Assembly: GCF_003384935.1 (NCBI RefSeq)
Contig: NZ_QTTQ01000009.1
Location: forward strand, 1,116,001 to 1,180,000
Reading direction: 5' to 3'
DNA length: 64,000 bases
From: Lutibacter oceani
Lineage (GTDB): Bacteria; Bacteroidota; Bacteroidia; Flavobacteriales; Flavobacteriaceae
Notes under the pieces: generated by a model
The model's database searches: none
Told to the model about the DNA's origin: nothing
Seen by the model: the letters and a program-made list of their open reading frames with translations, nothing else
Translations under genes and position numbers: made by a program
In this document: one piece after another, positions 45,645 to 53,904 of the stretch
How the letters are laid out: each line of letters starts with the position of its first letter
Numbering within the stretch: the stretch's first letter is position 1

Positions 45645-46625
45645 TTATTTTAAAACTAATAAGTTACAACCTCTAATATCGGAATTATCAAAACGTCCAA
45701 GAACTTCAAAAGTTCCATTTGTATAGGTCTTTCCTAAGTCTTGAGTAGCAATAAAAGAACACGAATTAATATTTGCTAAATCAATTACGTTAATTCCACC
45801 AGATTTTCCTTCGGGTAAAATTGTTAAAGCGTCTTCGGTATCACGAGTTAGTATTTTCATCCAAGGAGGGCATTCAAAAATTCCATTTCCTTTAGAATAA
45901 GCCTGGCTTAACAACTCTGTCATTCCGTATTCTGAATGGATTTTTTCAACTCCAAAACCCTTACATAAAATTTCGTGTAATTCTTCTCTAATTAATTCTT
46001 TTCTTCTGCCTTTCATTCCACCAGTTTCTATAACTATGGTGTTTTTTAAGTTGAAGTTGAATTTTTCAACCAAATCTAGCAAGGCAAAAGAAACCCCAAT
46101 TAAAAGTATTTTTTCACCTTTTTGGTCTAGTTCAACTAAATTTTTCCATAATTTATCTAAATTATTTAAATAAAAGCCACTTTTTGGTTTTTTAGATTTT
46201 TTAATTAAATCATTTACCATGTAAATTAATGAAGAGCCATCCCGTTCTAAATAAGAAGGTAATAAAGCTAAAACAGTGAAATTTTCAATGGATCCATAAA
46301 AAAATTCAAAACCTTTATTAAAGCTGGTTTCATAAATAGATAAATCTGTAACAAAGTGTTTGCTTTGAGTTACTCCCGTGGTACCACTACTTAAAAACAC
46401 TTCTTCTATTGGTTTTGTTGAAGAAATAACAGTGTGTGATTTAAAAAATTGAATAGGGAGAAAAGGAATTTCATTGATATTTTTAATAGAAGAAATATCA
46501 GTATTTAAAAGGCTTAAAAATTTCTGATACACTAAATTATTTGTTGCCTGAAACCTAAAAATATTTAAGGCAGTTTTATTAAAGTCATTAACACTATGTA
46601 ACTTAAATAGCTTATTTGTTTTCAT
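45645..46625 (-). CDS. LuxE/PaaK-type acyltransferase or acyl-protein synthetase
   Basis: A 326-aa protein of the LuxE acyl-protein synthetase / phenylacetate-CoA ligase-like superfamily. The adenylation loop SSGTTGVTQSKH (about 79-90) and IHSEYGMTELLSQAY are the main motifs. It is shorter than full adenylating ligases, and no luciferase or reductase partner is near, so light production is not implied. Flavobacterial copies are often annotated simply as acyl transferase. A perfect -7 box TACTTTTG lies at 46651-46644 on the minus strand. Confidence 0.8.
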   Translation of the reverse strand: MKTNKLFKLHSVNDFNKTALNIFRFQATNNLVYQKFLSLLNTDISSIKNINEIPFLPIQFFKSHTVISSTKPIEEVFLSSGTTGVTQSKHFVTDLSIYETSFNKGFEFFYGSIENFTVLALLPSYLERDGSSLIYMVNDLIKKSKKPKSGFYLNNLDKLWKNLVELDQKGEKILLIGVSFALLDLVEKFNFNLKNTIVIETGGMKGRRKELIREELHEILCKGFGVEKIHSEYGMTELLSQAYSKGNGIFECPPWMKILTRDTEDALTILPEGKSGGINVIDLANINSCSFIATQDLGKTYTNGTFEVLGRFDNSDIRGCNLLVLK

Positions 46626-46643
46626 AAAAATTGGGAAACATCA

Positions 46644-46651
46644 CAAAAGTA
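46644..46651 (-). promoter_or_regulatory. -7 box TACTTTTG for the LuxE-type gene
   Basis: A perfect TAnnTTTG on the minus strand, 18 nt before the ATG at 46625. Confidence 0.5.
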
Positions 46652-46713
46652 ATGTAAATTTACGCAACCTATTATCTTTTTAGGTATCTTATTAACAATT
46701 AAAACGCTAGTAT

Positions 46714-47250
46714 TTGAGTTTAAATAAGCTCATAAAACAATGTGCAAATAACGATAGAAAGGCACAAAAAGAAATTTATCAGCTTTTTGCGGGTAAGTTG
46801 TTTTCTATATGCCTTAAATACTCTAAAAATAAACAAGAGGCTCAAGATAATTTTCAAGATGGTTTTGTAACCATTTTCGATAAAATTGGGCAGTTTAATT
46901 TTAAAGGTTCATTTGAAGGTTGGTTAAAACGCGTTATGGTAAACACGATTTTATTAAAATATAGAAAAAAAACCGTGTTAAATATTGTTACTGAAGAGAT
47001 TCCTGATGAGGTGGTTGTTGACATCGACGATGATGAAATTTCTTTAGATTTTTTGTTAAATCTTATTCAAGAGTTGCCAGATAGATACAGAATGGTTTTT
47101 AACCTTTATGTATTGGATGGTTGTTCTCACAAGGAGATTGCAAAAATGTTGAAAATTGCAGAAGGCACATCAAAATCTAATTTGGCTAGAGCAAGAGGCA
47201 TTTTAAAACAAAAAATCGAAGTATATCAAGAGAGTCAACAGTCTGTTTAA
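46714..47250 (+). CDS. ECF-type RNA polymerase sigma-70 factor
   Basis: A 178-aa alternative sigma factor with region 2 (about 10-75, SICLKYSKNKQEAQDNFQDG) and region 4 (about 120-172, ELPDRYRMVFNLYVLDG then CSHKEIAKML). Translation probably starts at TTG 46714, since no ATG or GTG occurs before the conserved region 2. It is followed after 14 bp by a membrane protein whose N-terminus resembles anti-sigma partners, so the two should form a regulatory pair. Confidence 0.9.
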   Translation: MSLNKLIKQCANNDRKAQKEIYQLFAGKLFSICLKYSKNKQEAQDNFQDGFVTIFDKIGQFNFKGSFEGWLKRVMVNTILLKYRKKTVLNIVTEEIPDEVVVDIDDDEISLDFLLNLIQELPDRYRMVFNLYVLDGCSHKEIAKMLKIAEGTSKSNLARARGILKQKIEVYQESQQSV

Positions 47251-47264
47251 GATAAAAGGTTATA

Positions 47265-48482
47265 GTGAGAGATTATAAAAACATTGATAGAATATTTCAA
47301 GAAAACTTAAAAGATTTGGAGGTGTTTCCACCAAACAGAGCTTGGAGTTCAATTGAAAAAAACTTAGCCCCTGTTTCTAATAAGAAACGATTGCCAATTT
47401 GGATAAAATTTGCAAGTATTGCTGCATTATTAATACTTTTTTTTAGTATTGGTACAATTTACTTTATTCCTGAAAATAATTTTTCAAAAAATTTCCTGAA
47501 AACAACTAGCAAAGAAGAAATAGTTGTTGATGAAAATGCTAGTGTAAATGCAAAAAATTTAAGCGAAAGCAGCAAAAAGAAAAACATAAAATTACTTCCT
47601 AAAACGAATGAAATAGAAACTTTAGAGAATGGTGCTGATTTAACAGATTTAGTTAAAGACATTGAAAATAATAATGTGGAAGACGCTACCTTTAAAAATA
47701 AATCTAATAGAAATTCTATTTTAGCAGATGCATTGAATTTACCACTTTCAAATGAAAAAAATCAGAAAGTTGAGCCTGTTGAAGATACAAATGGAAGAAT
47801 TACTGTGGCAACTATTTTTGCACCAATTTATATTAATTCATTAGGTGATGGTTCTGGAATAGATGGTCAGTTTAAAGATAGCAGAGCATCAGGAAATTCA
47901 TCCTATTCTTACGGAGTTAAATTTGCGTACCAACTTAATAATAGGTTTAGTGTACAATCAGGTGTAAATCTTATTAATTTAGGATATAAAACAAACAACG
48001 TTTATATAACTCCGGGTGTTTCGGTACTTGGGTTTTCTAATTTATCAACAAATCCTATTGCCTCAAAAACACAAAGTTTAGCAACATCAAAACAAAGTGA
48101 TGTAAATGCAATAGATCCCAATAAAGGAAGTATAAATCAAGTGTTTGGTTATGTTGAAATTCCTGTTGAAATAAAATATAGCGTTACCGATGGTAAGTTA
48201 GGAGTAAATTTAGTTGGTGGTTTTAGTACGCTTTTACTTAATAAAGATGAAGTTTTTGTGGAAACAAATTCTTTCACACAAAGTTTAGGAGCTTCAAACA
48301 ATTTAAGATCCATAAACTTTAGTGGAAATATTGGTGTTGATGTAGATTATTCAATAAAGAAGAATTTATACATTAATATTTCACCAATGTTTAAAATGCA
48401 AACAAATACCTTTTCAAAAAACTCGGGTAGTATACAGCCTTACTACTTAGGAGTTTATACAGGATTAAATTATAAGTTTTAG
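47265..48482 (+). CDS. Single-TM protein with C-terminal beta-barrel-like domain, sigma-factor partner
   Basis: A 405-aa protein starting at GTG 47265. Residues 1-40 are cytoplasmic and helical (IDRIFQENLKDLEVFPPNRAW), a transmembrane helix follows (about 44-66), then a low-complexity linker (about 70-180). The C-terminal domain of about 225 residues has amphipathic strands (YGVKFAYQLNNRFSVQSG) like outer membrane barrel proteins and ends YTGLNYKF. The N-terminal pattern resembles anti-sigma proteins found after ECF sigma genes. One chain cannot easily span both membranes as a barrel, so the C-terminus may be a periplasmic beta-domain. Confidence 0.75.
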   Translation: MRDYKNIDRIFQENLKDLEVFPPNRAWSSIEKNLAPVSNKKRLPIWIKFASIAALLILFFSIGTIYFIPENNFSKNFLKTTSKEEIVVDENASVNAKNLSESSKKKNIKLLPKTNEIETLENGADLTDLVKDIENNNVEDATFKNKSNRNSILADALNLPLSNEKNQKVEPVEDTNGRITVATIFAPIYINSLGDGSGIDGQFKDSRASGNSSYSYGVKFAYQLNNRFSVQSGVNLINLGYKTNNVYITPGVSVLGFSNLSTNPIASKTQSLATSKQSDVNAIDPNKGSINQVFGYVEIPVEIKYSVTDGKLGVNLVGGFSTLLLNKDEVFVETNSFTQSLGASNNLRSINFSGNIGVDVDYSIKKNLYINISPMFKMQTNTFSKNSGSIQPYYLGVYTGLNYKF

Positions 48483-48525
48483 TTGGTTTATTATTTGGTT
48501 GGTTACCAAATATTGAATGAAGAGG

Positions 48526-48547
48526 GCCATTTCAAATTTGAAATGGC
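48526..48547 (+). terminator. Terminator after the sigma-factor pair
   Basis: GCCATTTCAAA pairs perfectly with TTTGAAATGGC, extended by G-T pairs, and is followed by TTTACTTTTTAT. It lies 44 nt after the stop codon of the barrel-like gene. Confidence 0.8.
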
Positions 48548-48574
48548 TTTACTTTTTATACCATATAATATTTG

Positions 48575-48582
48575 TAGCTTTG
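48575..48582 (+). promoter_or_regulatory. -7 box TAGCTTTG for the aldehyde dehydrogenase gene
   Basis: A perfect TAnnTTTG 29 nt before the ATG at 48612. Confidence 0.5.
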
Positions 48583-48611
48583 TTAATCAGATAAATTAAA
48601 TAAAACAAAAA

Positions 48612-50165
48612 ATGGAAATTTTAACTATAAAAAGTACTATTAAAAAAGCATTAGATAAATTAGGTGTTAAACAACTAAATAATGGTACATCAACAGGTTC
48701 AAATTCTTTTGGAAAAGGTGAAATTATTCAATCATATTCACCAGTTGATGGTGAATTAATTGGTGCTGTTTCAACTACAACTAAAGAAGATTATAATAAA
48801 GTATTAATTACAGCACAAAAAGCTTTTAAAACTTGGAGATTAAAACCTGCACCTCAACGTGGAGAAATTGTAAGGCAATTTGGAAATAAATTGCGAGAAC
48901 TAAAACAGCCTTTAGGAGAATTAGTTTCTTATGAAATGGGTAAATCTCTGCAAGAAGGCTTGGGTGAAGTACAAGAAATGATTGATATTTGCGATTTTGC
49001 AGTAGGATTATCACGTCAATTACATGGTTTTACAATGCATTCTGAAAGACCTGGACATAGAATGTACGATCAATATCACCCTCTTGGAATTGTTGGTATT
49101 ATTTCAGCATTTAACTTTCCGGTTGCTGTTTGGGCTTGGAATACAGCTTTAGCTTGGATTTCAGGTGATGTTTGTATTTGGAAAGCTTCAGAAAAAGCAC
49201 CTTTATGCAGTATTGCTTGTCAAAATATAATTACAGAAGTATTAAAAGAAAATAATTTACCAGAAGGAATTTCAAATATTATTAATGGAAATTATATTGT
49301 TGGTGAATTTATGACAACCGATAATCGTGTTCAATTAATTTCAGCAACGGGCTCTATTAGAATGGGTAAAATTGTTGCTAAAACTGTGGCAGAGCGTTTA
49401 GGTAAATCATTGTTAGAATTGGGAGGTAATAATGCTATAATTGTAACACCTGATGCAGATCTTAAAATGACTGTTATTGGAGCTGTTTTTGGAGCTGTAG
49501 GTACTGCCGGACAACGTTGTACATCTACAAGAAGGTTAATTATACACGAATCTATGTATGACAAAGTAAAAGATGCATTGGTTACTGCTTATAAACAATT
49601 AAGAATTGGAAATCCATTAGACGAAAATAATCATGTTGGACCTTTAATTGATAAAGATGCAGTAAAAATGTATGAAAAAGCATTAGATAAAGTTATAGAA
49701 GAAGGTGGAAAAATAATAGTTCGAGGTGGAGTTTTAAGTGGGAAGGGATATGAAAGTGGTTGTTATGTAAAACCTGCCATTGCAGAAGCTGAAAATCATT
49801 TTGAAATTGTACAACATGAAACATTTGCTCCTATTTTATACTTATTAAAATATACAGGTGATGTAACGAATGCAATTGAAATTCAAAACGGAGTTGTACA
49901 AGGGTTATCATCAGCAATTATGACGAATAATTTACGTGAAGCTGAACAATTTTTATCTCAAGCAGGATCGGACTGCGGAATAGCAAATGTAAATATTGGT
50001 ACTTCCGGAGCTGAAATTGGAGGAGCTTTTGGAGGTGAAAAAGAAACAGGCGGTGGTAGAGAGTCTGGTTCTGATGCTTGGAAAATTTATATGAGACGAC
50101 AAACAAATACAATTAATTATACTACGGAATTGCCTTTAGCACAAGGAATAAAATTTGATTTATAA
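48612..50165 (+). CDS. Aldehyde dehydrogenase, ALDH7 (aminoadipate semialdehyde) type
   Basis: A 517-aa NAD(P)-dependent dehydrogenase closest in pattern to the ALDH7 group, which oxidises alpha-aminoadipic semialdehyde / piperideine-6-carboxylate in lysine breakdown. The catalytic Glu269 lies in LELGGNN and the nucleophile Cys303 in GQRCTSTRRL. The C-terminal GGGRESGSDAWKIYMRRQTNTINY is ALDH7-like. No other lysine-degradation gene is adjacent, so the substrate is inferred from the subfamily alone. Confidence 0.88.
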   Translation: MEILTIKSTIKKALDKLGVKQLNNGTSTGSNSFGKGEIIQSYSPVDGELIGAVSTTTKEDYNKVLITAQKAFKTWRLKPAPQRGEIVRQFGNKLRELKQPLGELVSYEMGKSLQEGLGEVQEMIDICDFAVGLSRQLHGFTMHSERPGHRMYDQYHPLGIVGIISAFNFPVAVWAWNTALAWISGDVCIWKASEKAPLCSIACQNIITEVLKENNLPEGISNIINGNYIVGEFMTTDNRVQLISATGSIRMGKIVAKTVAERLGKSLLELGGNNAIIVTPDADLKMTVIGAVFGAVGTAGQRCTSTRRLIIHESMYDKVKDALVTAYKQLRIGNPLDENNHVGPLIDKDAVKMYEKALDKVIEEGGKIIVRGGVLSGKGYESGCYVKPAIAEAENHFEIVQHETFAPILYLLKYTGDVTNAIEIQNGVVQGLSSAIMTNNLREAEQFLSQAGSDCGIANVNIGTSGAEIGGAFGGEKETGGGRESGSDAWKIYMRRQTNTINYTTELPLAQGIKFDL

Positions 50166-50180
50166 AAAATAAGAAGAATA

Positions 50181-50319
50181 AAATAAGGCTATTTAAAAAG
50201 TATATTTTTCGTCAACCTGAAATAAATTCAGGTTCTCAAAGTAATTGATTAACGGTACGATGAGATTCTGAAATAAATTCATAATGACGGTTCTCAATAC
50301 TTTTTAAATAGCCTTATTT
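50181..50319. repeat. Outer 23-bp perfect inverted repeat around a REP-like element
   Basis: The arms 50181-50203 and 50297-50319 are perfect reverse complements, with core AAATAAGGCTATTT and A/T-rich flanks like the bidirectional terminators elsewhere in the window. They are 93 nt apart. The right arm overlaps the last codons of dxs. It looks like one terminator stem whose loop has been filled by the inner element. Confidence 0.75.
50210..50289. repeat. REP/MITE-like palindromic element
   Basis: An 80-bp element with 29-bp imperfect terminal inverted repeats, starting CGTCAACCTGAAAT (50210-) and ending TTCATAATGACG (-50289). An inner hairpin, CCTGAAATAAATTCAGG, lies at 50216-50232. It resembles the dispersed GTCA-CCTGAA-type palindromes seen in many Bacteroidota genomes. 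No second copy is in this window. Confidence 0.65.
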
Positions 50320-52086
50320 CAACTTTAATAAAAATTCTTTTATCTTTTCTTTAGATAAATTTATTTTTTCAAAAAGCGCTTCAACTTTTCCATGTTCTAT
50401 AAAATTATCTGGGACTCCTAAGGTTTTTATTACATTATTTTTGTAATTATTTTCAGATGCAAATTCTAAAATAGCAGTTCCAAATCCGCCAATAATTGTA
50501 CCATTTTCTATAGTTACAATAGTTTTAAATTTTTTAAATATTATATGAAGTAATTCAGTATCTAAAGGTTTTATAAAGCGCATGTTGTAGTGAGCTACTT
50601 TATTTTTAGGTAAATCCTTCTGAATATCTATAATTGTATTTCCAATATTACCAATACTTAATATAGCAATTTCATTTCCTTCTGTAATACAATTTCCTTT
50701 ACCAATTTTTATAGCTGAAAAAGGTTGTTTCCAGTCGATAATTGTTCCTCTACCACGAGGATATCTAATTGCAAGAGGGAAATTAATGCCTAATTGTGCC
50801 GTGTACATTATATTACGCAATTCAATTTCATTTAACGGAGCAAATAGTACCATATTTGGTACGCAACGTAAATAAGCAATATCAAAAACACCATGATGCG
50901 TAGCACCATCTTCACCTACAATTCCTGCTCTGTCAATACAAAAAATTACAGGTAAATTTTGCAAAGCTACGTCGTGAATAATTTGATCGTAGGCACGTTG
51001 TAAAAATGTAGAATAAATGTTGCAAAACGGAATTAATCCTTGTGTTGCCATTCCTGCACCCAAAGTAACTGCATGTTGCTCAGCAATACCAACATCAAAA
51101 GCTCTTTCAGGAATTTCATCTATCATTAGTTTTAAAGAACTTCCAGTAGGCATTGCGGGTGTAATACCTACAATATTTTTATTTTTTTTAGCCAGTTCAA
51201 CAATAGTTTCTCCAAAAACATCCTGAAATTTAGGAGGAAGTAATTCATTGCTTTTTGGGGCTAACTCACCTGTAATTTTATCAAATTTACCGGGAGCATG
51301 GTATTTTACCTGGTCTTGTTCAGCTTTTTGTAACCCTTTTCCTTTGGTGGTAATAATATGTAAAAATTTAGGCCCTTTAACCTGCTTTAACCTTTGTAAT
51401 TCCTCAATAACAGCATCAATATTGTGTCCGTCAATTGGTCCCGAATAATTAAAGTTTAAAGCCTCAATGATATTATTTTTTCTAACTTTTTTACCTGCTT
51501 TTACATTGGTAAAATAGTTTTTTAAAGCCCCAACACTTGGGTCTATCCCCATAGCATTGTCGTTTAAAATAATTAACAAATTTGCATCAGTTACCCCTGC
51601 ATGATTTAATCCTTCAAACGCCATTCCACTTGCAATGGAAGCATCACCAATTACTGCAATATGATGTTTTTCAAAATTCCCATTTAATTTTGAAGCAATT
51701 GCCATTCCTAATGCTGCAGAAATTGAAGTTGACGAATGTCCAGTGCTAAAAGCATCATATTTGCTTTCACTTCTTTTGGGAAATCCAGAAATACCACCTA
51801 ATTGTCTGTTAGTATGAAAAACACTTCTGCGTTCAGTTAAAATTTTATGCCCATAAGCTTGGTGACCAACATCCCAAATTAATAAATCATTTGGAGTGTC
51901 AAAAACATAATGCAGCGCAATTGTTAATTCAACAACACCTAAACTTGCACCTAAATGACCTTCTTTAGTTGCAACAATATCAATAATAAAATCACGTAAT
52001 TCTTTAGCAACTTGTGGAAGTTGTTTTTTTGAAAGATTTTTTAAATCTTTTGGATTGTTAATATGTGATAATAAATTGTTTTTCAT
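50314..52086 (-). CDS. dxs: 1-deoxy-D-xylulose-5-phosphate synthase
   Basis: A 590-aa thiamine-diphosphate enzyme condensing pyruvate and glyceraldehyde-3-phosphate, the first step of the MEP isoprenoid pathway. LIWDVGHQAYGHKILTERR, the TPP motif GDASIASGMAFE with NDN, and the C-terminal transketolase domain (about 470-590) are present. Length is slightly below the usual 620 aa without a lost domain. A perfect -7 box TAGTTTTG lies 6 nt before the ATG, so its leader is almost absent. It diverges from tadA. Confidence 0.96.
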   Translation of the reverse strand: MKNNLLSHINNPKDLKNLSKKQLPQVAKELRDFIIDIVATKEGHLGASLGVVELTIALHYVFDTPNDLLIWDVGHQAYGHKILTERRSVFHTNRQLGGISGFPKRSESKYDAFSTGHSSTSISAALGMAIASKLNGNFEKHHIAVIGDASIASGMAFEGLNHAGVTDANLLIILNDNAMGIDPSVGALKNYFTNVKAGKKVRKNNIIEALNFNYSGPIDGHNIDAVIEELQRLKQVKGPKFLHIITTKGKGLQKAEQDQVKYHAPGKFDKITGELAPKSNELLPPKFQDVFGETIVELAKKNKNIVGITPAMPTGSSLKLMIDEIPERAFDVGIAEQHAVTLGAGMATQGLIPFCNIYSTFLQRAYDQIIHDVALQNLPVIFCIDRAGIVGEDGATHHGVFDIAYLRCVPNMVLFAPLNEIELRNIMYTAQLGINFPLAIRYPRGRGTIIDWKQPFSAIKIGKGNCITEGNEIAILSIGNIGNTIIDIQKDLPKNKVAHYNMRFIKPLDTELLHIIFKKFKTIVTIENGTIIGGFGTAILEFASENNYKNNVIKTLGVPDNFIEHGKVEALFEKINLSKEKIKEFLLKLK

Positions 52087-52092
52087 TCATTA

Positions 52093-52100
52093 CAAAACTA
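52093..52100 (-). promoter_or_regulatory. -7 box TAGTTTTG for dxs, near-leaderless
   Basis: The minus strand reads TAGTTTTG, 6 nt, then the dxs ATG. Transcription should start within a base or two of the start codon. Confidence 0.5.
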
Positions 52101-52111
52101 CAATATTTAAA

Positions 52112-52141
52112 TTGTTCGTTATATTAAAATAATTACTTTTG
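52112..52141 (+). promoter_or_regulatory. Promoter of tadA with leaderless layout
   Basis: TTG (52112-52114), 19 nt, then TACTTTTG (52134-52141), a full -33/-7 promoter. Only AATT separates the -7 box from the tadA ATG at 52146, so the mRNA should start at the start codon. Confidence 0.65.
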
Positions 52142-52145
52142 AATT

Positions 52146-52595
52146 ATGATAAATCCTTTTGATGATATTTATTTTATGAAACGTGCTTTGCAGGAAGCTC
52201 AATTGGCTTTTGAAAAAAATGAAGTTCCAATTGGTGCTGTTATTGTAATGAATAATCAAATTATTGCACGAGCTCACAATTTAACAGAAACGCTAAATGA
52301 TGTTACTGCTCACGCTGAAATGCAGGCTTTTACTGCTGCTGCAGATTTTTTAGGAGGTAAATATTTAAAAGAATGCACATTGTATGTTACGCTAGAACCT
52401 TGTCAAATGTGTGCTGGAGCAAGTTATTGGACTCAAATTGGTAAAATTGTTTATGGTGCTTCTGAAGAAAAAAGAGGGTTTTTAGTTATGAATACTACTT
52501 TACACCCAAAAACAAAAGTTATTGGTGGAGTTTTAGAAGAAGATTGCAGTAAACTTTTAACTCGTTTTTTTATTGAAAAGCGGAATTTGAATTAG
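52146..52595 (+). CDS. tadA: tRNA-specific adenosine deaminase
   Basis: A 149-aa zinc deaminase converting adenosine to inosine at the tRNA wobble position. The catalytic HAE (His56-Ala-Glu58) and the PCQMC zinc motif (Cys86, Cys89) are intact. A guanine deaminase-like role is possible for the wider nucleoside deaminase family, but length and motifs favour TadA. It ends tail to tail, overlapping the neighbouring small membrane gene by 4 bp. Confidence 0.9.
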   Translation: MINPFDDIYFMKRALQEAQLAFEKNEVPIGAVIVMNNQIIARAHNLTETLNDVTAHAEMQAFTAAADFLGGKYLKECTLYVTLEPCQMCAGASYWTQIGKIVYGASEEKRGFLVMNTTLHPKTKVIGGVLEEDCSKLLTRFFIEKRNLN

Positions 52596-52831
52596 CTATT
52601 TTTTTTATTATGTTCTTCTAGGTCTTTTCTATATTTATCAAAGGTAAAATCTTTAATATTTTTGTTTTTATATCTATGAAAAATAAATAAAGGCATAAAA
52701 ACAAAAGCTAATACCAACACACCAATTCCAATTATAATTTCACCATTTGGATCTCCTGAACTTTTTGTGTAAAAACCATATCCTAGCGTTCCTAAAATAA
52801 GTATTAAAAGAAAAAATAATGTAAATTTCAT
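52592..52831 (-). CDS. Small two-helix membrane protein
   Basis: A 79-aa protein with two transmembrane segments (about 4-22 and 34-52) and a charged C-terminal tail (TFDKYRKDLEEHNKKNS) probably in the cytoplasm. I do not recognise the family beyond small conserved flavobacterial membrane proteins. On the minus strand a perfect -7 box TAATTTTG (52864-52857) precedes its ATG. The 3' end overlaps tadA by 4 bp. Confidence 0.72.
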   Translation of the reverse strand: MKFTLFFLLILILGTLGYGFYTKSSGDPNGEIIIGIGVLVLAFVFMPLFIFHRYKNKNIKDFTFDKYRKDLEEHNKKNS

Positions 52832-52856
52832 AATTAGTTAAAATATGTATGGATTA

Positions 52857-52864
52857 CAAAATTA
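52857..52864 (-). promoter_or_regulatory. -7 box TAATTTTG for the small membrane protein
   Basis: A perfect TAnnTTTG on the minus strand, 25 nt before the ATG at 52831. Confidence 0.5.
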
Positions 52865-52902
52865 CAAAAAGTAATACATTTAGATAGTTTTTAAAATAAA
52901 AG

Positions 52903-53904
52903 ATGAATAGAGTTTTAGTATTGTTATTATTTATAAGTTTGTTGGGTTGTGAGTACAAAAATTCACCTTCTAAAAGTATGTCTGTTAAAGCCAAAAAAAC
53001 CGTAATAGCGCATAGAGGAGCATCGGGTTATTTACCTGAACACACACTTGCTTCAAAAGCTATGGCTTATGCTATGGGGGCTGACTATCTTGAACAAGAT
53101 ATTGTTTTAAGTGCTGACAATGTTCCAATTGTAATTCATGATATACATTTAGAAACGGTTACCAATGTTGCTGAAAAGTTTCCGGAAAAGAAAAGAATTG
53201 ATGGGAAATTTTACGTGATTGATTTTGCTTTTGAGGAATTAAAACAACTAAATGTTTTGGAAAGATTTAATCCAGAAACTAAAAAAGCTGTTTACCCCTT
53301 GAGGTTTCCTGAAAATAAATCATCATTTAGACTACATTCTTTGCAAGAAGAAATTGAATTAATACAAGGATTAAATAAAAGTACAGGTAAAAATATTGGT
53401 ATATATCCAGAAATTAAGGAACCAAATTTTCATAAAAATGAAGGTAAGGATATTTCAAAAATTGTATTGGAAATCCTTAGTAATTATGGATATACAACTA
53501 AAAATGATAATTGTATTTTACAGTGTTTTAATGCCGAAGAATTAAAACGAATTAGACAAGAACTTAAAAGTGAATTATTTTTATTGCAACTTATAGAGTT
53601 TGGAGAAGATGAAAAAAGAATAGAAGAATTTTCGGAATATGCAGATGGAATTGGACCTTGGTATAAACAAATTATTAAAGGAAAAGATAATAAAGGAAAA
53701 TGGTTAATATCAGATTTGGTTAAACAGGCTCATAAAAATAAATTGATAGTTCATGCATACACTTTTAGAGCAGATCAGTTAGGTGAATTTAAATCGTTTG
53801 AAGAAATATTACAAGTAGCTTTGTTTGATGCTGAAATTGATGGTGTTTTTACTGATTTTCCAGATAAAGTAGTTAATTATATAAATAAAAAAATTAAGCA
53901 GTAA
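52903..53904 (+). CDS. Glycerophosphodiester phosphodiesterase, lipoprotein
   Basis: A 333-aa GDPD-family enzyme releasing glycerol-3-phosphate from glycerophosphodiesters, anchored by a lipobox LLGC (Cys16). AHRGASGYLPEHTLAS (about 36-51) holds the catalytic His and Glu, and EQDIVLSADNVPIVIHD the metal ligands and second His. It resembles the periplasmic GlpQ type. It supplies phosphorus from lipids, but no Pho-like repeat is visible upstream. Its 3' end overlaps the convergent ClC gene by 11 bp. Confidence 0.92.
   Translation: MNRVLVLLLFISLLGCEYKNSPSKSMSVKAKKTVIAHRGASGYLPEHTLASKAMAYAMGADYLEQDIVLSADNVPIVIHDIHLETVTNVAEKFPEKKRIDGKFYVIDFAFEELKQLNVLERFNPETKKAVYPLRFPENKSSFRLHSLQEEIELIQGLNKSTGKNIGIYPEIKEPNFHKNEGKDISKIVLEILSNYGYTTKNDNCILQCFNAEELKRIRQELKSELFLLQLIEFGEDEKRIEEFSEYADGIGPWYKQIIKGKDNKGKWLISDLVKQAHKNKLIVHAYTFRADQLGEFKSFEEILQVALFDAEIDGVFTDFPDKVVNYINKKIKQ

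Noticed and set aside
45645-46625. Bioluminescence function for the LuxE-type protein
   Set aside because: No luxA, luxB, luxC or luxD homologue is present, and the family is broad.
50210-50289. Possible CRISPR repeat-spacer unit
   Set aside because: Only two imperfect inverted, not direct, copies occur, with no array and no cas genes; the structure fits a REP-like palindrome.
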